NCBI RefSeq assembly: GCF_015704865.1
Contig: NZ_JADQTO010000018.1
Location: forward strand, 1-64,000
From: Actinoplanes aureus
GTDB taxonomy: Bacteria; Actinomycetota; Actinomycetes; Mycobacteriales; Micromonosporaceae
Length of the DNA: 64,000 bases
Reading direction: 5' to 3'
The first letter of the stretch is position 1; every line of letters begins with the position of its first letter. The translations under genes were made by a program, and so were the position numbers. Below the pieces are notes generated by a model. It did not search any database. It saw only the letters and a list, made by a program, of their open reading frames with translations, and was not told where the DNA came from. Positions 51,638-60,048 of this stretch are shown here, in pieces.

Positions 51638-52752
51638 GGCAGCTCCACGGTGAGCGTGGTCGGCCCGCCGGGCGGGCTGGCCACGGTGACGACGCCGTCC
51701 AGCGCCTCCGCGCGGCGCCGGATGCCGGCCAGACCGGTGCCGGCCGCCTCGTCCGCCCCGCCGGTGCCGTCGTCGCCGACCACGACACAGAGCCGGTCGC
51801 CGCTGCGGTGGGCGCGGACCACAGCCGAGCCGGCCGCGCTGTGCTTGGCCACGTTGGTGAGCGCCTCGGTGACCGCGAAGTACGCCACCGCCTCCACCGC
51901 CGCCGGCACGGTGCCCAGCTCGCCGACGTCCACCTCGGTGCTGATCCCGCTGCGAGCAGCAACCGTGCGCAGCGCGCCGGCCAGCCCGCGGTCGGCCAGG
52001 ATCGGCGGATACATCGTGCGGATCACGTCCCGCAGCTCGGTCATCGCCTCCTCCGTTCCCTCGTGCGCCTCCCGCAGCAGCCGGTCCACCAGCGCCGGGT
52101 CGTCCGGCAGGGCGTCGCGGGCCACCGCCAGTCGCATGGCGATCGCGACGAGCCGCGCCTGCGTGCCGTCGTGCAGGTCCCGCTCGATGCGGCGCAGCTC
52201 CGCGCCGTGCGCCTCCAGCACGTCCGCCCGGGTCCGGGTCAGCACCTCGACCCGGTCGGCGAGCCGCTCCGCCGGGGACGGGGCGAGCAGCGCCAGCGTA
52301 GCCCTGGCATATCCGCCGGCCAGCAGCGGCAACACCAGCAGCACCACCGCGCCGAGTACGCCGATCTGAGCCGCACCGAGTGCCAGTGCCGTGCCCCAGT
52401 CCCGCACCGGTATCTCGAACACCAGCCGGGCCGGGTTGTCAGCCGGGAACGCCCACCACAGCGGCGTCACCACCATGGCCGTCAGCAGGTTCCCCGCGCA
52501 CAGCAGCGTCAGCAGCCCGACCGGCAGACCGGCCACCGCGTGCGCGGGCAACCAGGCCAGATAGCGGTGACGCCGCGGTGGGTCCGGCGGCGACGCGACG
52601 CCGCGCATCCGGCCGGCCCGCCGCTGGTGCCACCCGGCCCACGGCCGTCCCACCACGGGCAGCCACAACAGCGGCAGCCCGACCAGCGTCACCGCCGCCG
52701 TAGCCAGCGTGCCCAGCAGGTACCAGGTCGCCCGCACTCCCCGTTTCAGCAC
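51628..52752 (-). CDS. Sensor histidine kinase (exporter-linked, set 2)
   Basis: A 374-residue kinase with N-terminal hydrophobic helices (YLLGTLATAAVTLVGLPLLW and others to ~residue 145). HisKA_3 is RRIERDLHDGTQARLVAIAM. The ATPase has FAVTEALTNVAKHSAAG and GDDGTGGADEAAGTGLAGIRRR. It is a paralogue of the set 1 kinase but about 50 residues shorter. GTG start. Confidence 0.92.
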   Translation of the reverse strand: MLKRGVRATWYLLGTLATAAVTLVGLPLLWLPVVGRPWAGWHQRRAGRMRGVASPPDPPRRHRYLAWLPAHAVAGLPVGLLTLLCAGNLLTAMVVTPLWWAFPADNPARLVFEIPVRDWGTALALGAAQIGVLGAVVLLVLPLLAGGYARATLALLAPSPAERLADRVEVLTRTRADVLEAHGAELRRIERDLHDGTQARLVAIAMRLAVARDALPDDPALVDRLLREAHEGTEEAMTELRDVIRTMYPPILADRGLAGALRTVAARSGISTEVDVGELGTVPAAVEAVAYFAVTEALTNVAKHSAAGSAVVRAHRSGDRLCVVVGDDGTGGADEAAGTGLAGIRRRAEALDGVVTVASPPGGPTTLTVELPCG

Positions 52753-52791
52753 GCTCCACTTGTACCTGGGCGGGCCGTGCGGGTGCGACCG

Positions 52792-54192
52792 TCAGCCGGC
52801 CAGAGCGTTGCGCGGGCTCTGCGGTGAGCGGGTGCGCCGCTTGCCGGAGGGTTTCGCCAGGTACATCGCCGCGTCAGCCTTCTCGAGGACGCCGTCCGGG
52901 GTGTCGCCGGACTCCGCGACCGACAGTCCGACCGTGCCCTTGCCCTGCAACGGGCCACAACTGAGCAGCAGTGGCTCGGTGAACGAGTCCCGTACGGCCT
53001 GCGCGGCGACCTCGGCCGCGGCCGGATCCGCATGTGGCAACAGCACCGCGAACTCGTCACCACCGAGGCGCGCGACCGTCGCGGTCTCGTCGACCGCGGA
53101 CCGGATCCGCTCCGCCACCCCGGCGAGCAACTCGTCGCCGATCGCGTGGCCCAGGGTGTCGTTGACGACCTTGAAGTCGTTGAGGTCGATCAGCAGCATC
53201 GCGTACGGCATACCGCTGCTGTGCGCCAGGGTGAGCCGTTCGAACAGCATGCGCCGGTTCGGCAGCCCGGTGAGCAGGTCGAAGTACGCCGCCTTGTGCA
53301 GGTGCTCCTCGTACGAGCGCTGCGCGGTCACGTCGAGCAGGGCGAGCACCACGCTGCGGTCCTGGGTGAGTCCCGTCGCCATCGGCACGGTCTGCACCAC
53401 CACCTGCAGGGTCGAGCCGTCGGCGCGGACCAGCCGCACCTCCTGTTTCGTCCGGCCGGCGCCGGCCGCCACGGTCCGCAGGTTGATCGGCAGCCCCTCG
53501 AGGTCCTGCATCTCCAGCTCACCCAGGTCAGGTGCGCCGGCGCCCTGCCAGCCGATCAGCTCGGTCACCGCCGGGTTGGCCAGCACCACGTCGCCCGCGG
53601 CGTCGGTGACCACGACCGGGAACGGGAGTTCGGTCAGCACGCCTTCGAGCAACGCGTTCTGGGCCTTCTGCTGCTCCTGGAGCTTGGTCATCAGAGTGCG
53701 CGTGCCGTAGACCATGAGGGTGGTGATCGGCAGCGAGATCATCGCGCCGACGACCGGCTTCACGTGCCACGGCAAGGCGACGGCGATCGCCCAGATTCCC
53801 AGGTAGCCGGCCTGCGAGAGCAGCAGCCGGGGGAGCGTACCGATCGCCGCGCGGAACAGCACGCACATGAACATCGTATTGATCATCGGCGACACATCGG
53901 TCACCTGAGAGAACACGAAGAACGCCGCCGCCAGCTCGACGGCGTCGACCCAGATCGGCAGAGGGCGCGCCCGCGAGAACTCCACGGCACGCAGGGTGAA
54001 CAGGAACAGCTGTGCCGCCGCGCAGCCCACGGTCGCGGCGACGCCGACGCCCATGTGCCACACCTGCACCGTCAGTCCCACCGAACAGATCGGTAGCGAC
54101 ACCAGGAAGAACAGGCGCAGCGAGCGCATCAGATCCCGCTGCACGAACGACCGTATCCGGGTAGAACCCTTGCGCAGCGAATGTCGGACCAT
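52792..54192 (-). CDS. Membrane diguanylate cyclase (PAS-GGDEF)
   Basis: A 466-residue protein. Five to six N-terminal hydrophobic helices (LFFLVSLPICSVGLTVQVW and on to ~190) are followed by a PAS domain (FPVVVTDAAGDVVLANPAVT). A GGDEF domain comes last, with DLLTGLPNRRML and the intact catalytic LGGDEFAVLLP. It synthesises cyclic di-GMP. No RxxD inhibitory site was found at the usual position. The start is uncertain: ATG 54192 lacks a clear ribosome site, and the frame is open to 54276. Confidence 0.88.
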   Translation of the reverse strand: MVRHSLRKGSTRIRSFVQRDLMRSLRLFFLVSLPICSVGLTVQVWHMGVGVAATVGCAAAQLFLFTLRAVEFSRARPLPIWVDAVELAAAFFVFSQVTDVSPMINTMFMCVLFRAAIGTLPRLLLSQAGYLGIWAIAVALPWHVKPVVGAMISLPITTLMVYGTRTLMTKLQEQQKAQNALLEGVLTELPFPVVVTDAAGDVVLANPAVTELIGWQGAGAPDLGELEMQDLEGLPINLRTVAAGAGRTKQEVRLVRADGSTLQVVVQTVPMATGLTQDRSVVLALLDVTAQRSYEEHLHKAAYFDLLTGLPNRRMLFERLTLAHSSGMPYAMLLIDLNDFKVVNDTLGHAIGDELLAGVAERIRSAVDETATVARLGGDEFAVLLPHADPAAAEVAAQAVRDSFTEPLLLSCGPLQGKGTVGLSVAESGDTPDGVLEKADAAMYLAKPSGKRRTRSPQSPRNALAG

Positions 54193-54332
54193 GTCTGGCT
54201 TGATCGGCGTGGTGCGCCCCGAACGGAGCCGTATCGGGCGAATTCCCCCGTGGCATAGCTCACCGGGTTCGTCCACCCGCGATGAGTTTCCGGCAGCTGT
54301 CCGGTCTACCTGACGACTCGGAGGGAGCTGAA

Positions 54333-55175
54333 ATGCGGATTGCGGTTAACGGTGTCGAATTGTGCGTGGAGACCTTGGGGGACCCGGCGGACCCGCCGGT
54401 GCTGCTGATCGGCGTCACCACGCTGAGCTGGCCGGGCGAGCTGTGCGCGGCGCTGACCGGCCGGTATGTGGTGCGTTATGACCTGCGCGATGCCGGCCGG
54501 TCGACGTTCGTCGACCCGGACGCGCCCGCCTACGACCTGCGCGACCTGGTGACCGACGCGTCCGAGTTGTTGGTGGCGCTGGACCTGGGGCGTACGCACG
54601 TGGCGGGGCTGGGCGTCGGGGGTTTCATCGCGCAACTGCTCGCGCTCGATCACCCCGATCAGGTCGCGTCGCTCACGTTGGTCTCCACCCGCCCGGTCGC
54701 GCCCGGTCCGGTCGATCCCGACCTGCCCGACCACGCGCCGGAGATGATGAAACAGCTGTTCGGGCGTCCCGAGCCGGATTGGACCGATCGGAACAGTGTG
54801 GTCGACCACATGACCGGTTCCGCACGGCTGATGTCCGGGTCGCGGGGATTCGACGAGCACGATGTACGGGCGACCGCCGGATCGGTCTTCGACCGAACGC
54901 AACGCACCGCGAAGGCGCAGCGGGCGAGCCACATCGGCAGCATGTTCGCGGCCATCGACTGCCGGCCGCGCTGGCGCCAGCGGCTCGGCGAGATCACCGC
55001 GCCGACCCTGGTGATCCACGGGGACGAGGATCCGTTCTTCCCGCACGGGAACGCGGTGGCGCTGGCCGCCGAGATCCCGGGCGCCACGCTGCTCACCCTG
55101 CCCGGCATCGGCCAGGGCGTGCCGCGCGTGACGTGGCCGGCCGTCGTGGAGGCCCTGTTGCGCCACACGTCCTGA
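54333..55175 (+). CDS. Alpha/beta hydrolase fold protein lacking catalytic Ser and His
   Basis: A 280-residue protein with the overall fold of esterases such as the RdmC/DnrP type (RYVVRYDLRDAGRSTFVDPD, AQLLALDHPDQVASLTLVST, LVIHGDEDPFFP). The nucleophile elbow reads GLGVGG with Gly94 where Ser is expected. The C-terminal site reads GIGQGVP with Gln261 instead of His. The acidic residue in GDEDPFFP is kept. It is therefore unlikely to be a hydrolase; a binding or non-canonical role is possible. The start follows GGAGGGAG. The ORF is intact, and the opposing DUF2750 gene ends 3 bases away. Confidence 0.85.
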   Translation: MRIAVNGVELCVETLGDPADPPVLLIGVTTLSWPGELCAALTGRYVVRYDLRDAGRSTFVDPDAPAYDLRDLVTDASELLVALDLGRTHVAGLGVGGFIAQLLALDHPDQVASLTLVSTRPVAPGPVDPDLPDHAPEMMKQLFGRPEPDWTDRNSVVDHMTGSARLMSGSRGFDEHDVRATAGSVFDRTQRTAKAQRASHIGSMFAAIDCRPRWRQRLGEITAPTLVIHGDEDPFFPHGNAVALAAEIPGATLLTLPGIGQGVPRVTWPAVVEALLRHTS

Positions 55176-55177
55176 GG

Positions 55178-55573
55178 TCAGGAGCGGCGGAGCGCGGCCG
55201 TCATCCTCGTCCGGAACTCGGCGAGGGTGAGGGTCGCCGCGATGCGGTCCTCGACCGGGAAGATCGCGATGTCGGCGTCATCACCCTCCAACTGCGGCAG
55301 CCACTCCTCGAGGAACGCCCGCACCGGGATCCGGACAGCGTGCTCGCCGTCGACCTCGCCCTCGTTCTCCAGCCGGGCGACCGTGGCATGCGGCCAGATC
55401 GGCAGCAGGGTCCGGCGCGCGCCGTCCTCGGTGAACAGGATCTCGTCCTCGTCGCCCCAGACCCACAGCGCGCCCTTGTCGGCGAGGATCTCGAACGTCG
55501 TGGCCACTCGGGCCGCCTCGTCCAGCCCGCGAAGTCGTTCCGCCTGGCCGCGCGAGATGTCATCCGATGCCAC
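55178..55573 (-). CDS. DUF2750 family protein
   Basis: A 131-residue soluble acidic protein. It contains GALWVWGDEDEILFTEDGAR, TLLPIWPHATVARL and VRAFLEEWLPQLEGDDADIA, the typical blocks of DUF2750. These small proteins often stand alone and have no established function; some are near immunity-like genes. Convergent with the degenerate hydrolase. Confidence 0.8.
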   Translation of the reverse strand: MASDDISRGQAERLRGLDEAARVATTFEILADKGALWVWGDEDEILFTEDGARRTLLPIWPHATVARLENEGEVDGEHAVRIPVRAFLEEWLPQLEGDDADIAIFPVEDRIAATLTLAEFRTRMTAALRRS

Positions 55574-55679
55574 TTGACCTCCGTTTATCCGACCACCGAT
55601 GTTCTGCGGCGATGGTAGCGGCCACGCGCCCCGATCGGAGAGTCACTCTGCGTAATCATCGCTTTGTTATGGTCGTGCC

Positions 55680-56675
55680 GTGCGGATTCGCGGTTGGGAG
55701 GCTCGCCTCGCTCGGGCCCTCACCGCACGGTCGCTGATCCTCATGGCGCTCGCCGTCGTCGGTGTCCAGGCGATCGGCGGTGACGCCGGCAAGCAGCAGT
55801 CAGCTACGCGCCCGGCGCCGCCGCGTGCCGCCGCCAGCCCTCCGGTCATCGGCCCCGCGCCCTCGGAACTGGACGCGCTGGCCGGCCCGCCCGGGCCCGC
55901 CGACCTGGACGTCATGACCTTCAACCTGCGGTATGCCGACGTCGGGCCCAACTCCTGGGCGCAGCGACGACCGGTGATGCGCTCGCTCCTGAGGGCCGAA
56001 CGACCGGATCTGATCGGTACCCAGGAAGGGCTCGCCGCCCAGCTGCGCGACATCGACAACGACCTGGGCGTCGGCTACGACCGCATCGGAGTGGGCCGGG
56101 AAGGGCGCGACCTCGGCGAACACATGGCGATCTTCTTCGACAACGCCCGGCTGCGCCCTCAGAAGTCCGGGAACTTCTGGCTCTCCGAGACACCGCAGGT
56201 TCCGGGATCGATCAGCTGGGGCTCGTTCCGGATCAGGATGGTCACCTGGGTGTTGTTCACCGACCTGGTGACCGGCCGGCGCTTCTACGCCGTCAACACC
56301 CACCTGGACAACATCAGCGAGATCGCCCGCCGCCACGGCACCCGGCTGATCATGGATCGGCTCGCCACGTTCGACCCGCTGCCGGTCGTGCTGACCGGCG
56401 ACTTCAACAGTCCGGCCGAGCCGGCCGGCCCGATCTACCGCCTGCTGACCGGCCCGGCCGGGCTCCGCGACACCTGGACCGCCGCGCCCCGGCGCGGCCC
56501 GGAGTACGCCACGATCCACAACTACCAGCCCCCGGTGCCCGGCGGCGAACGCGTCGATTGGATCCTCGCCACGCCCGGCGTCACCGCCGTGGCCGCACTG
56601 ATGAACACCTACCGCCAGGGAACGCAGTACCCGAGCGATCATCTGCCGGTCCAGGCCCGCCTTCGCCTGCCGTAG
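55680..56675 (+). CDS. Endonuclease/exonuclease/phosphatase (EEP) family protein, membrane-anchored or secreted
   Basis: A 331-residue protein. An N-terminal hydrophobic segment (ARSLILMALAVVGVQAIGG) is followed by a Pro/Ala linker. The EEP fold comes next: VMTFNLRYADVG, LIGTQEG (metal Glu), FYAVNTHLDNISE, VLTGDFNSP and the final YPSDHLPVQARLRL with catalytic Asp-His. It may be an extracytoplasmic phosphodiesterase or sugar-phosphate phosphatase. GTG start; the ribosome site is not clear. The ADH gene follows after 27 bases. Confidence 0.87.
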   Translation: MRIRGWEARLARALTARSLILMALAVVGVQAIGGDAGKQQSATRPAPPRAAASPPVIGPAPSELDALAGPPGPADLDVMTFNLRYADVGPNSWAQRRPVMRSLLRAERPDLIGTQEGLAAQLRDIDNDLGVGYDRIGVGREGRDLGEHMAIFFDNARLRPQKSGNFWLSETPQVPGSISWGSFRIRMVTWVLFTDLVTGRRFYAVNTHLDNISEIARRHGTRLIMDRLATFDPLPVVLTGDFNSPAEPAGPIYRLLTGPAGLRDTWTAAPRRGPEYATIHNYQPPVPGGERVDWILATPGVTAVAALMNTYRQGTQYPSDHLPVQARLRLP

Positions 56676-56702
56676 CCCGCCGGCCCGCCGGGAGCTGGCA
56701 GG

Positions 56703-57761
56703 ATGCTCACTGTGCGTGCCGTGATTCTGGATGCGATCCGAGCCCGGCCGAGGGTGCGGGAGGTGGCCGAGCCCACGGCCCCGGCCGGCGGCGTGGTGGT
56801 CCGGGTGATGGCGACCGGGATGTGCCGCAGCGACTGGCACGCCTGGGCCGGACATGACGATGACGTCGTGTTCCCGCACGTACCGGGTCATGAGCTCGCC
56901 GGCGTCATCACCGAGGTGGGCGCGGGCGTCAGCCGCTGGCGGACCGGCGACCGGGTGACCGTACCGTTCGTCTGCGGCTGCGGCCGGTGTGAGTGGTGCC
57001 GGTCCGGGCAGGCCCAGGTCTGCCCCGACCAGCAGCAACCCGGCTTCACCCACTGGGGATCGTTCGCCGAGTACGTCGCCCTGCACGCCGCGGACACCAA
57101 CCTGATAGCCGTCCCCGAGCAGGTCAGCTTCGAGGCGGCGGCCGGTCTGGGCTGCCGGTTCGCCACCGCCTACCGGTCTCTCGCCGGTCGTGCACGGCTG
57201 GCCGGCGGCGAGTGGGTGACCGTGATCGGCGCCGGCGGCGTCGGACTGAGCGCCGTGATGATCGCCCAGGCGCTGGGCGGCCGGGCGATCGCCGTGGACC
57301 GGAACCCGGAGGCTCTCGCCGTGGCCTCCGCGCTCGGCGCCGCGCACACCCTGCGCGCCGACGGCACCGACATCCCGGCCGCGATCGCCGACCTCACCGG
57401 CGGCGGCAGCCACGTAGCCATCGACGCGGTCGGCAGCGAGCAGACCTGCGCCGACGCGATCCTCAGCCTGCGCCGCCGGGGCCGCCACATCCAGGTGGGC
57501 CTGCTGCCACCGCTGGACGGCCACCCCCGGGTGCCGATGGCGCGGGTCATCGGCTGGGAACTCGATGTGCTGGGCAGCCACGGCATGGCAGCGGCCGACT
57601 ATCCGGCCATGATGGCGCTCATCGAGAACGGCACCCTGCGCCCCCAGCGACTGATCGAACGCACCGTCGGCCTCGACGAGGCCGCCGAGCTGCTGCCCCG
57701 CTTCGACCAGGCGACGGTCGCCGGAATGACCATGATCAACCCCATTTCCGGGTACGCGTGA
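56703..57761 (+). CDS. Zinc-dependent alcohol dehydrogenase (MDR family)
   Basis: A 352-residue dehydrogenase. Catalytic zinc ligands are in GMCRSDWHAW (Cys) and PHVPGHELAGVI (His-Glu). The structural zinc loop is CGCGRCEWCRSG with a last Cys in AQVC. The cofactor fold is VTVIGAGGVGLSAVMIAQAL. The final codons (GYA-stop) lie in a type B repeat, so the true C terminus may have been replaced by insertion. The substrate is unknown. Confidence 0.92.
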   Translation: MLTVRAVILDAIRARPRVREVAEPTAPAGGVVVRVMATGMCRSDWHAWAGHDDDVVFPHVPGHELAGVITEVGAGVSRWRTGDRVTVPFVCGCGRCEWCRSGQAQVCPDQQQPGFTHWGSFAEYVALHAADTNLIAVPEQVSFEAAAGLGCRFATAYRSLAGRARLAGGEWVTVIGAGGVGLSAVMIAQALGGRAIAVDRNPEALAVASALGAAHTLRADGTDIPAAIADLTGGGSHVAIDAVGSEQTCADAILSLRRRGRHIQVGLLPPLDGHPRVPMARVIGWELDVLGSHGMAAADYPAMMALIENGTLRPQRLIERTVGLDEAAELLPRFDQATVAGMTMINPISGYA

Positions 57762-57850
57762 CCGTCCGTCCCGCCGAAGCCGGCCCGTCCCCGCTCTCCC
57801 AGCGCGAGCCAGGCTTTCCCTCCCCGCCCCAGCGCGCCCGCCGGGAAACA
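57751..57850 (-). repeat. Type B repeat, copy 4 (reverse)
   Basis: Starts GGGTACGCGTGACCGTCCGT and continues through CCGCCGAAGCCGGCCCGTCC to CGGGAAAC. It supplies the stop codon of the ADH gene (57759-57761) and is followed by type A copy 2. Mirrors copy 5 on the other side of the monooxygenase gene. Confidence 0.75.
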
Positions 57851-57860
57851 CCATCCCGGG

Positions 57861-57928
57861 TGATCTTGCTTGGCCCACGCTCAATGCTGTCTCAACGACC
57901 GCCAGACAGCACCCACGTTGGGCCCTGT
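57861..57928 (+). repeat. Type A repeat, copy 2
   Basis: TGATCTTGCTTGGCCCACGC and the TGCTGTCT/AGACAGCA stem match copy 1. It ends exactly at the stop codon of the monooxygenase gene (57929-57931). Opposite in orientation to copy 3 upstream of that gene. Confidence 0.75.
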
Positions 57929-59455
57929 CTAGCCGCCGGCGCCGAACCAGCGGCAGAGGTGGTCGTCCAAGTCCTGCTGGTCGTCACCGATCCAGGCGAC
58001 GTGGCCGTCGGGGCGCAGCAGGACGGCCGGCACATCCAGTCCCGCGGTGGGATCCGCCACGTAGTCGACCCGGTCCGACCAGCCGCCGACGGTCAGGCGT
58101 TCGGTGCGGTCCAGCAGCAGGCCGCGGCCGCGATGCAGCAGATCGTAGAGGCGGCCCTGTTTCACGTCGATGTCGCGCAGCCGGCGGCCGAGCAGATCCG
58201 GGCCGTCGCCGAAGTCGTAGCGGATGCCGATCGCCGTGATCTTCTCGATCAGATAGCGGTTCACCTCGTCGAAGTCCATCAGCTTGGTGAGCAGCCTGCG
58301 CACGGCCCGCGCACCCGGTTCGGTGGACGACAGCTCCACCTGGGCGCGGGTGTTGTCCAGCACGTCCTCGGCGACCGGGCGGCGTTCGGCCTGATAGGTG
58401 TCCAGCAGTGCGTCCGGCGCCCAGCCGCGGATCTGTGCGGCCAGTTTCCAGCCGAGGTTGAACGCGTCCTGAACGCCCAGGTTGAGGCCCTGCCCGCCGG
58501 CGGGTGGATGGATGTGCGCCGCGTCGCCGGCCAGCAGCACCCGCCCGACCCGATAACGTTCGGCCAGCCGGGTGGCGTCCCCGAAGCGGGACAGCCAGCG
58601 TGGGGAATGCACGCCGAAGTCGGTTCCGGCGATAGTACGCAACTGTTGCTGGAAATCCTCGATAGTGGGCGGTTCCGTGCGGTCGCTGACTCCCGCGGCG
58701 GGAACCACGACGCTGTAGGCCCCGGCGCCCGCGGGCCGGATCCAGAATGGCTGCCGGGGCTCGCGGATCGCGGCCACCCGGGCGGCGATCTCCTCCGGCG
58801 GCACACCTACCGCCATCTCGCCCATCAGCGTCTCGGTCCGCGACGGCTCGCCGGGGAAGCCGACGCCGAGCAGTTTGCGCACCGTACTGCGCCCGCCGTC
58901 ACAGCCGACGAGATAGCGCGACCGCAGCCGTTTCCCATCGGCCAGCTCGACGGTCACACCCTCGTCATCCTGCTCGAGACCGGCCACCGCACAACCGCGC
59001 CGGACCCGCGCACCCAGTGCGATCGCATGTTCTTCGAGCAGGTGCACGATGACTGGCTGCGGGATGCCCAGCAGATAGGCGTGCGCGGAATCCAGCCCCT
59101 CGGGCGCGGGCTTGTCGATGGCGGCGAAGAAGCCAGCGGCCGGACGCCGCCGTCCGCGTTCCAGAATGCGCTCCAGCAGCCCGCGCATCGCCATCAGCTC
59201 GATACTGCGAATATGCAGACCGACGATGCGGACGAACGAAGCGGGTTCGGTTTCCTTCTCCAGGACGAGTACCCGCACGTCGTGCAGCCGCAGCTCGGCG
59301 GCCAGAACGGCACCGGTCGGCCCGCACCCAGCAATGATCACGTCGAACATGAGGGGCGAGCGATCGATGCCGGGGTTCGGCGAGGGAGGTCCGCTGGCGT
59401 AGCCCGCGGCCGTATCGGTCGGCGACGGTTGGGCGGTGAATCGCGGAGAGCGCAT
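57929..59455 (-). CDS. rox: FAD-dependent monooxygenase, rifampin monooxygenase (Rox)-like
   Basis: A class A flavoprotein hydroxylase of 508 residues as annotated. The conserved domain starts at Met36 with MFDVIIAGCGPTGAVLAAEL (FAD site), then VLVLEKET, YLVGCDGGRSTVRKLLGVGF and GRVLLAGDAAHIHPPAGGQG (second FAD site). The sequence matches known Rox proteins over its length. These inactivate rifamycins by oxidative ring opening. Translation may begin at 59455 (GAAAGG eight bases upstream, just after a hairpin) or 59350 (Met36, family-typical, no ribosome site). The gene lies between inverted A/B repeats. The DG motif and both FAD motifs are intact. Confidence 0.85.
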   Translation of the reverse strand: MRSPRFTAQPSPTDTAAGYASGPPSPNPGIDRSPLMFDVIIAGCGPTGAVLAAELRLHDVRVLVLEKETEPASFVRIVGLHIRSIELMAMRGLLERILERGRRRPAAGFFAAIDKPAPEGLDSAHAYLLGIPQPVIVHLLEEHAIALGARVRRGCAVAGLEQDDEGVTVELADGKRLRSRYLVGCDGGRSTVRKLLGVGFPGEPSRTETLMGEMAVGVPPEEIAARVAAIREPRQPFWIRPAGAGAYSVVVPAAGVSDRTEPPTIEDFQQQLRTIAGTDFGVHSPRWLSRFGDATRLAERYRVGRVLLAGDAAHIHPPAGGQGLNLGVQDAFNLGWKLAAQIRGWAPDALLDTYQAERRPVAEDVLDNTRAQVELSSTEPGARAVRRLLTKLMDFDEVNRYLIEKITAIGIRYDFGDGPDLLGRRLRDIDVKQGRLYDLLHRGRGLLLDRTERLTVGGWSDRVDYVADPTAGLDVPAVLLRPDGHVAWIGDDQQDLDDHLCRWFGAGG

Positions 59456-59468
59456 AGGTGTGGCCTTT

Positions 59469-59498
59469 CGGGAGTGCCTGGTTGGCGAGGCGCTCCCG
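59469..59498 (-). promoter_or_regulatory. Hairpin between leader peptide and monooxygenase ribosome site
   Basis: On the RNA, CGGGAGCGCCT pairs with AGGCACTCCCG (11 bases, one G-U) around an 8-base loop. The stem ends at the GAAAGG ribosome site and begins 7 bases beyond the leader peptide stop. No U tract follows, so a translational switch is likelier than a terminator. Confidence 0.55.
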
Positions 59499-59505
59499 GC
59501 GACAC

Positions 59506-59565
59506 CTACATCAATCGCCCGACCGTGACGGCAAGGGGGAGCACCCACATCGATACAGCGTTCAT
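59506..59565 (-). CDS. Putative leader peptide of the monooxygenase gene (19 residues)
   Basis: MNAVSMWVLPLAVTVGRLM, ATG 59565 to TAG 59506. It has an excellent ribosome site, AGGAGG at 59574-59579, eight bases upstream. It lies 50 bases before the monooxygenase start in another frame, with a strong hairpin between. Resistance genes of actinomycetes often carry such leaders. Its strong initiation signal contrasts with the weaker one of the downstream gene. Confidence 0.6.
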   Translation of the reverse strand: MNAVSMWVLPLAVTVGRLM

Positions 59566-59692
59566 GGGTCTCACCTCCTCGGGCGGTGTCACGATCAGCT
59601 GCAAGCTACAAGCCCGGCCTTCACCCCGTCCAGCCCTTTCGGACAGGCCACCGTTCGAGGAGTAGCCGGGCCAGAGAGCCGTCGTGGTCAGG

Positions 59693-59772
59693 GTCTTGGC
59701 CCAACGTGGGTGCTGTCTGGCGGCCGTTGAGACAGCAGTGAGGTTGGGCCAGGCAAGGTCACCGCTTGGGGA
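59693..59772 (-). repeat. Type A repeat, copy 3 (reverse)
   Basis: CTTGGCCCAACGTGGGTGCT, then the stem CTGTCT / AGACAG and GGTTGGGCCAGGCAAGG, are the reverse complement of copy 1. It lies upstream of the monooxygenase leader. With copy 2 it brackets the gene as an inverted pair about 1.76 kb apart. Confidence 0.75.
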
Positions 59773-59959
59773 CCCTGACTACGGAAGCCCACTAGCGGCC
59801 ACCGGCCGGCCGTGACGGGCGCTACCAACCGTGGGCCGTCACTTTGGCCGCTGGCCAGCAGCCACCGGCTGACCGCAACCGGCGCCGCCGTGCGCCAACC
59901 CGTGCGGCGACCGCAGCACGCAGCCAGGCGGCGGTCGCCGTGACCGGCAGGTGATGCTG
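59773..59959. other. Intergenic sequence between repeats A3 and B5
   Basis: 187 GC-rich bases with several short complementary runs (GGCCGGCCG; GGCCGCTGGCC). No ORF, promoter or known element was recognised. Confidence 0.4.
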
Positions 59960-60048
59960 TTTCCCGGCGGTCGCGGTGGGGCGGTGAGGGAAAGGCGGGC
60001 TTGCGCCGGGAGAGCGGGGACGGGTCGGCTTCGGCGGGACGCCGGTCA
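59960..60048 (+). repeat. Type B repeat, copy 5
   Basis: TTCCCGGCGGTCGCGGTGGG to GGGACGCCGGTCA, including TTGCGCCGGGAGAGCGGGGA. Its last bases form the stop codon of the SRPBCC gene on the minus strand (60046-60048). Confidence 0.75.

Noticed and set aside
59595..59630. Rifamycin-associated element (RAE) upstream of the Rox-like gene
   Set aside because: The minus strand has GGGCTTGTAGCTTGCAGC, which recalls part of the 19-base RAE, but the inverted-repeat arms do not match. Not claimed.
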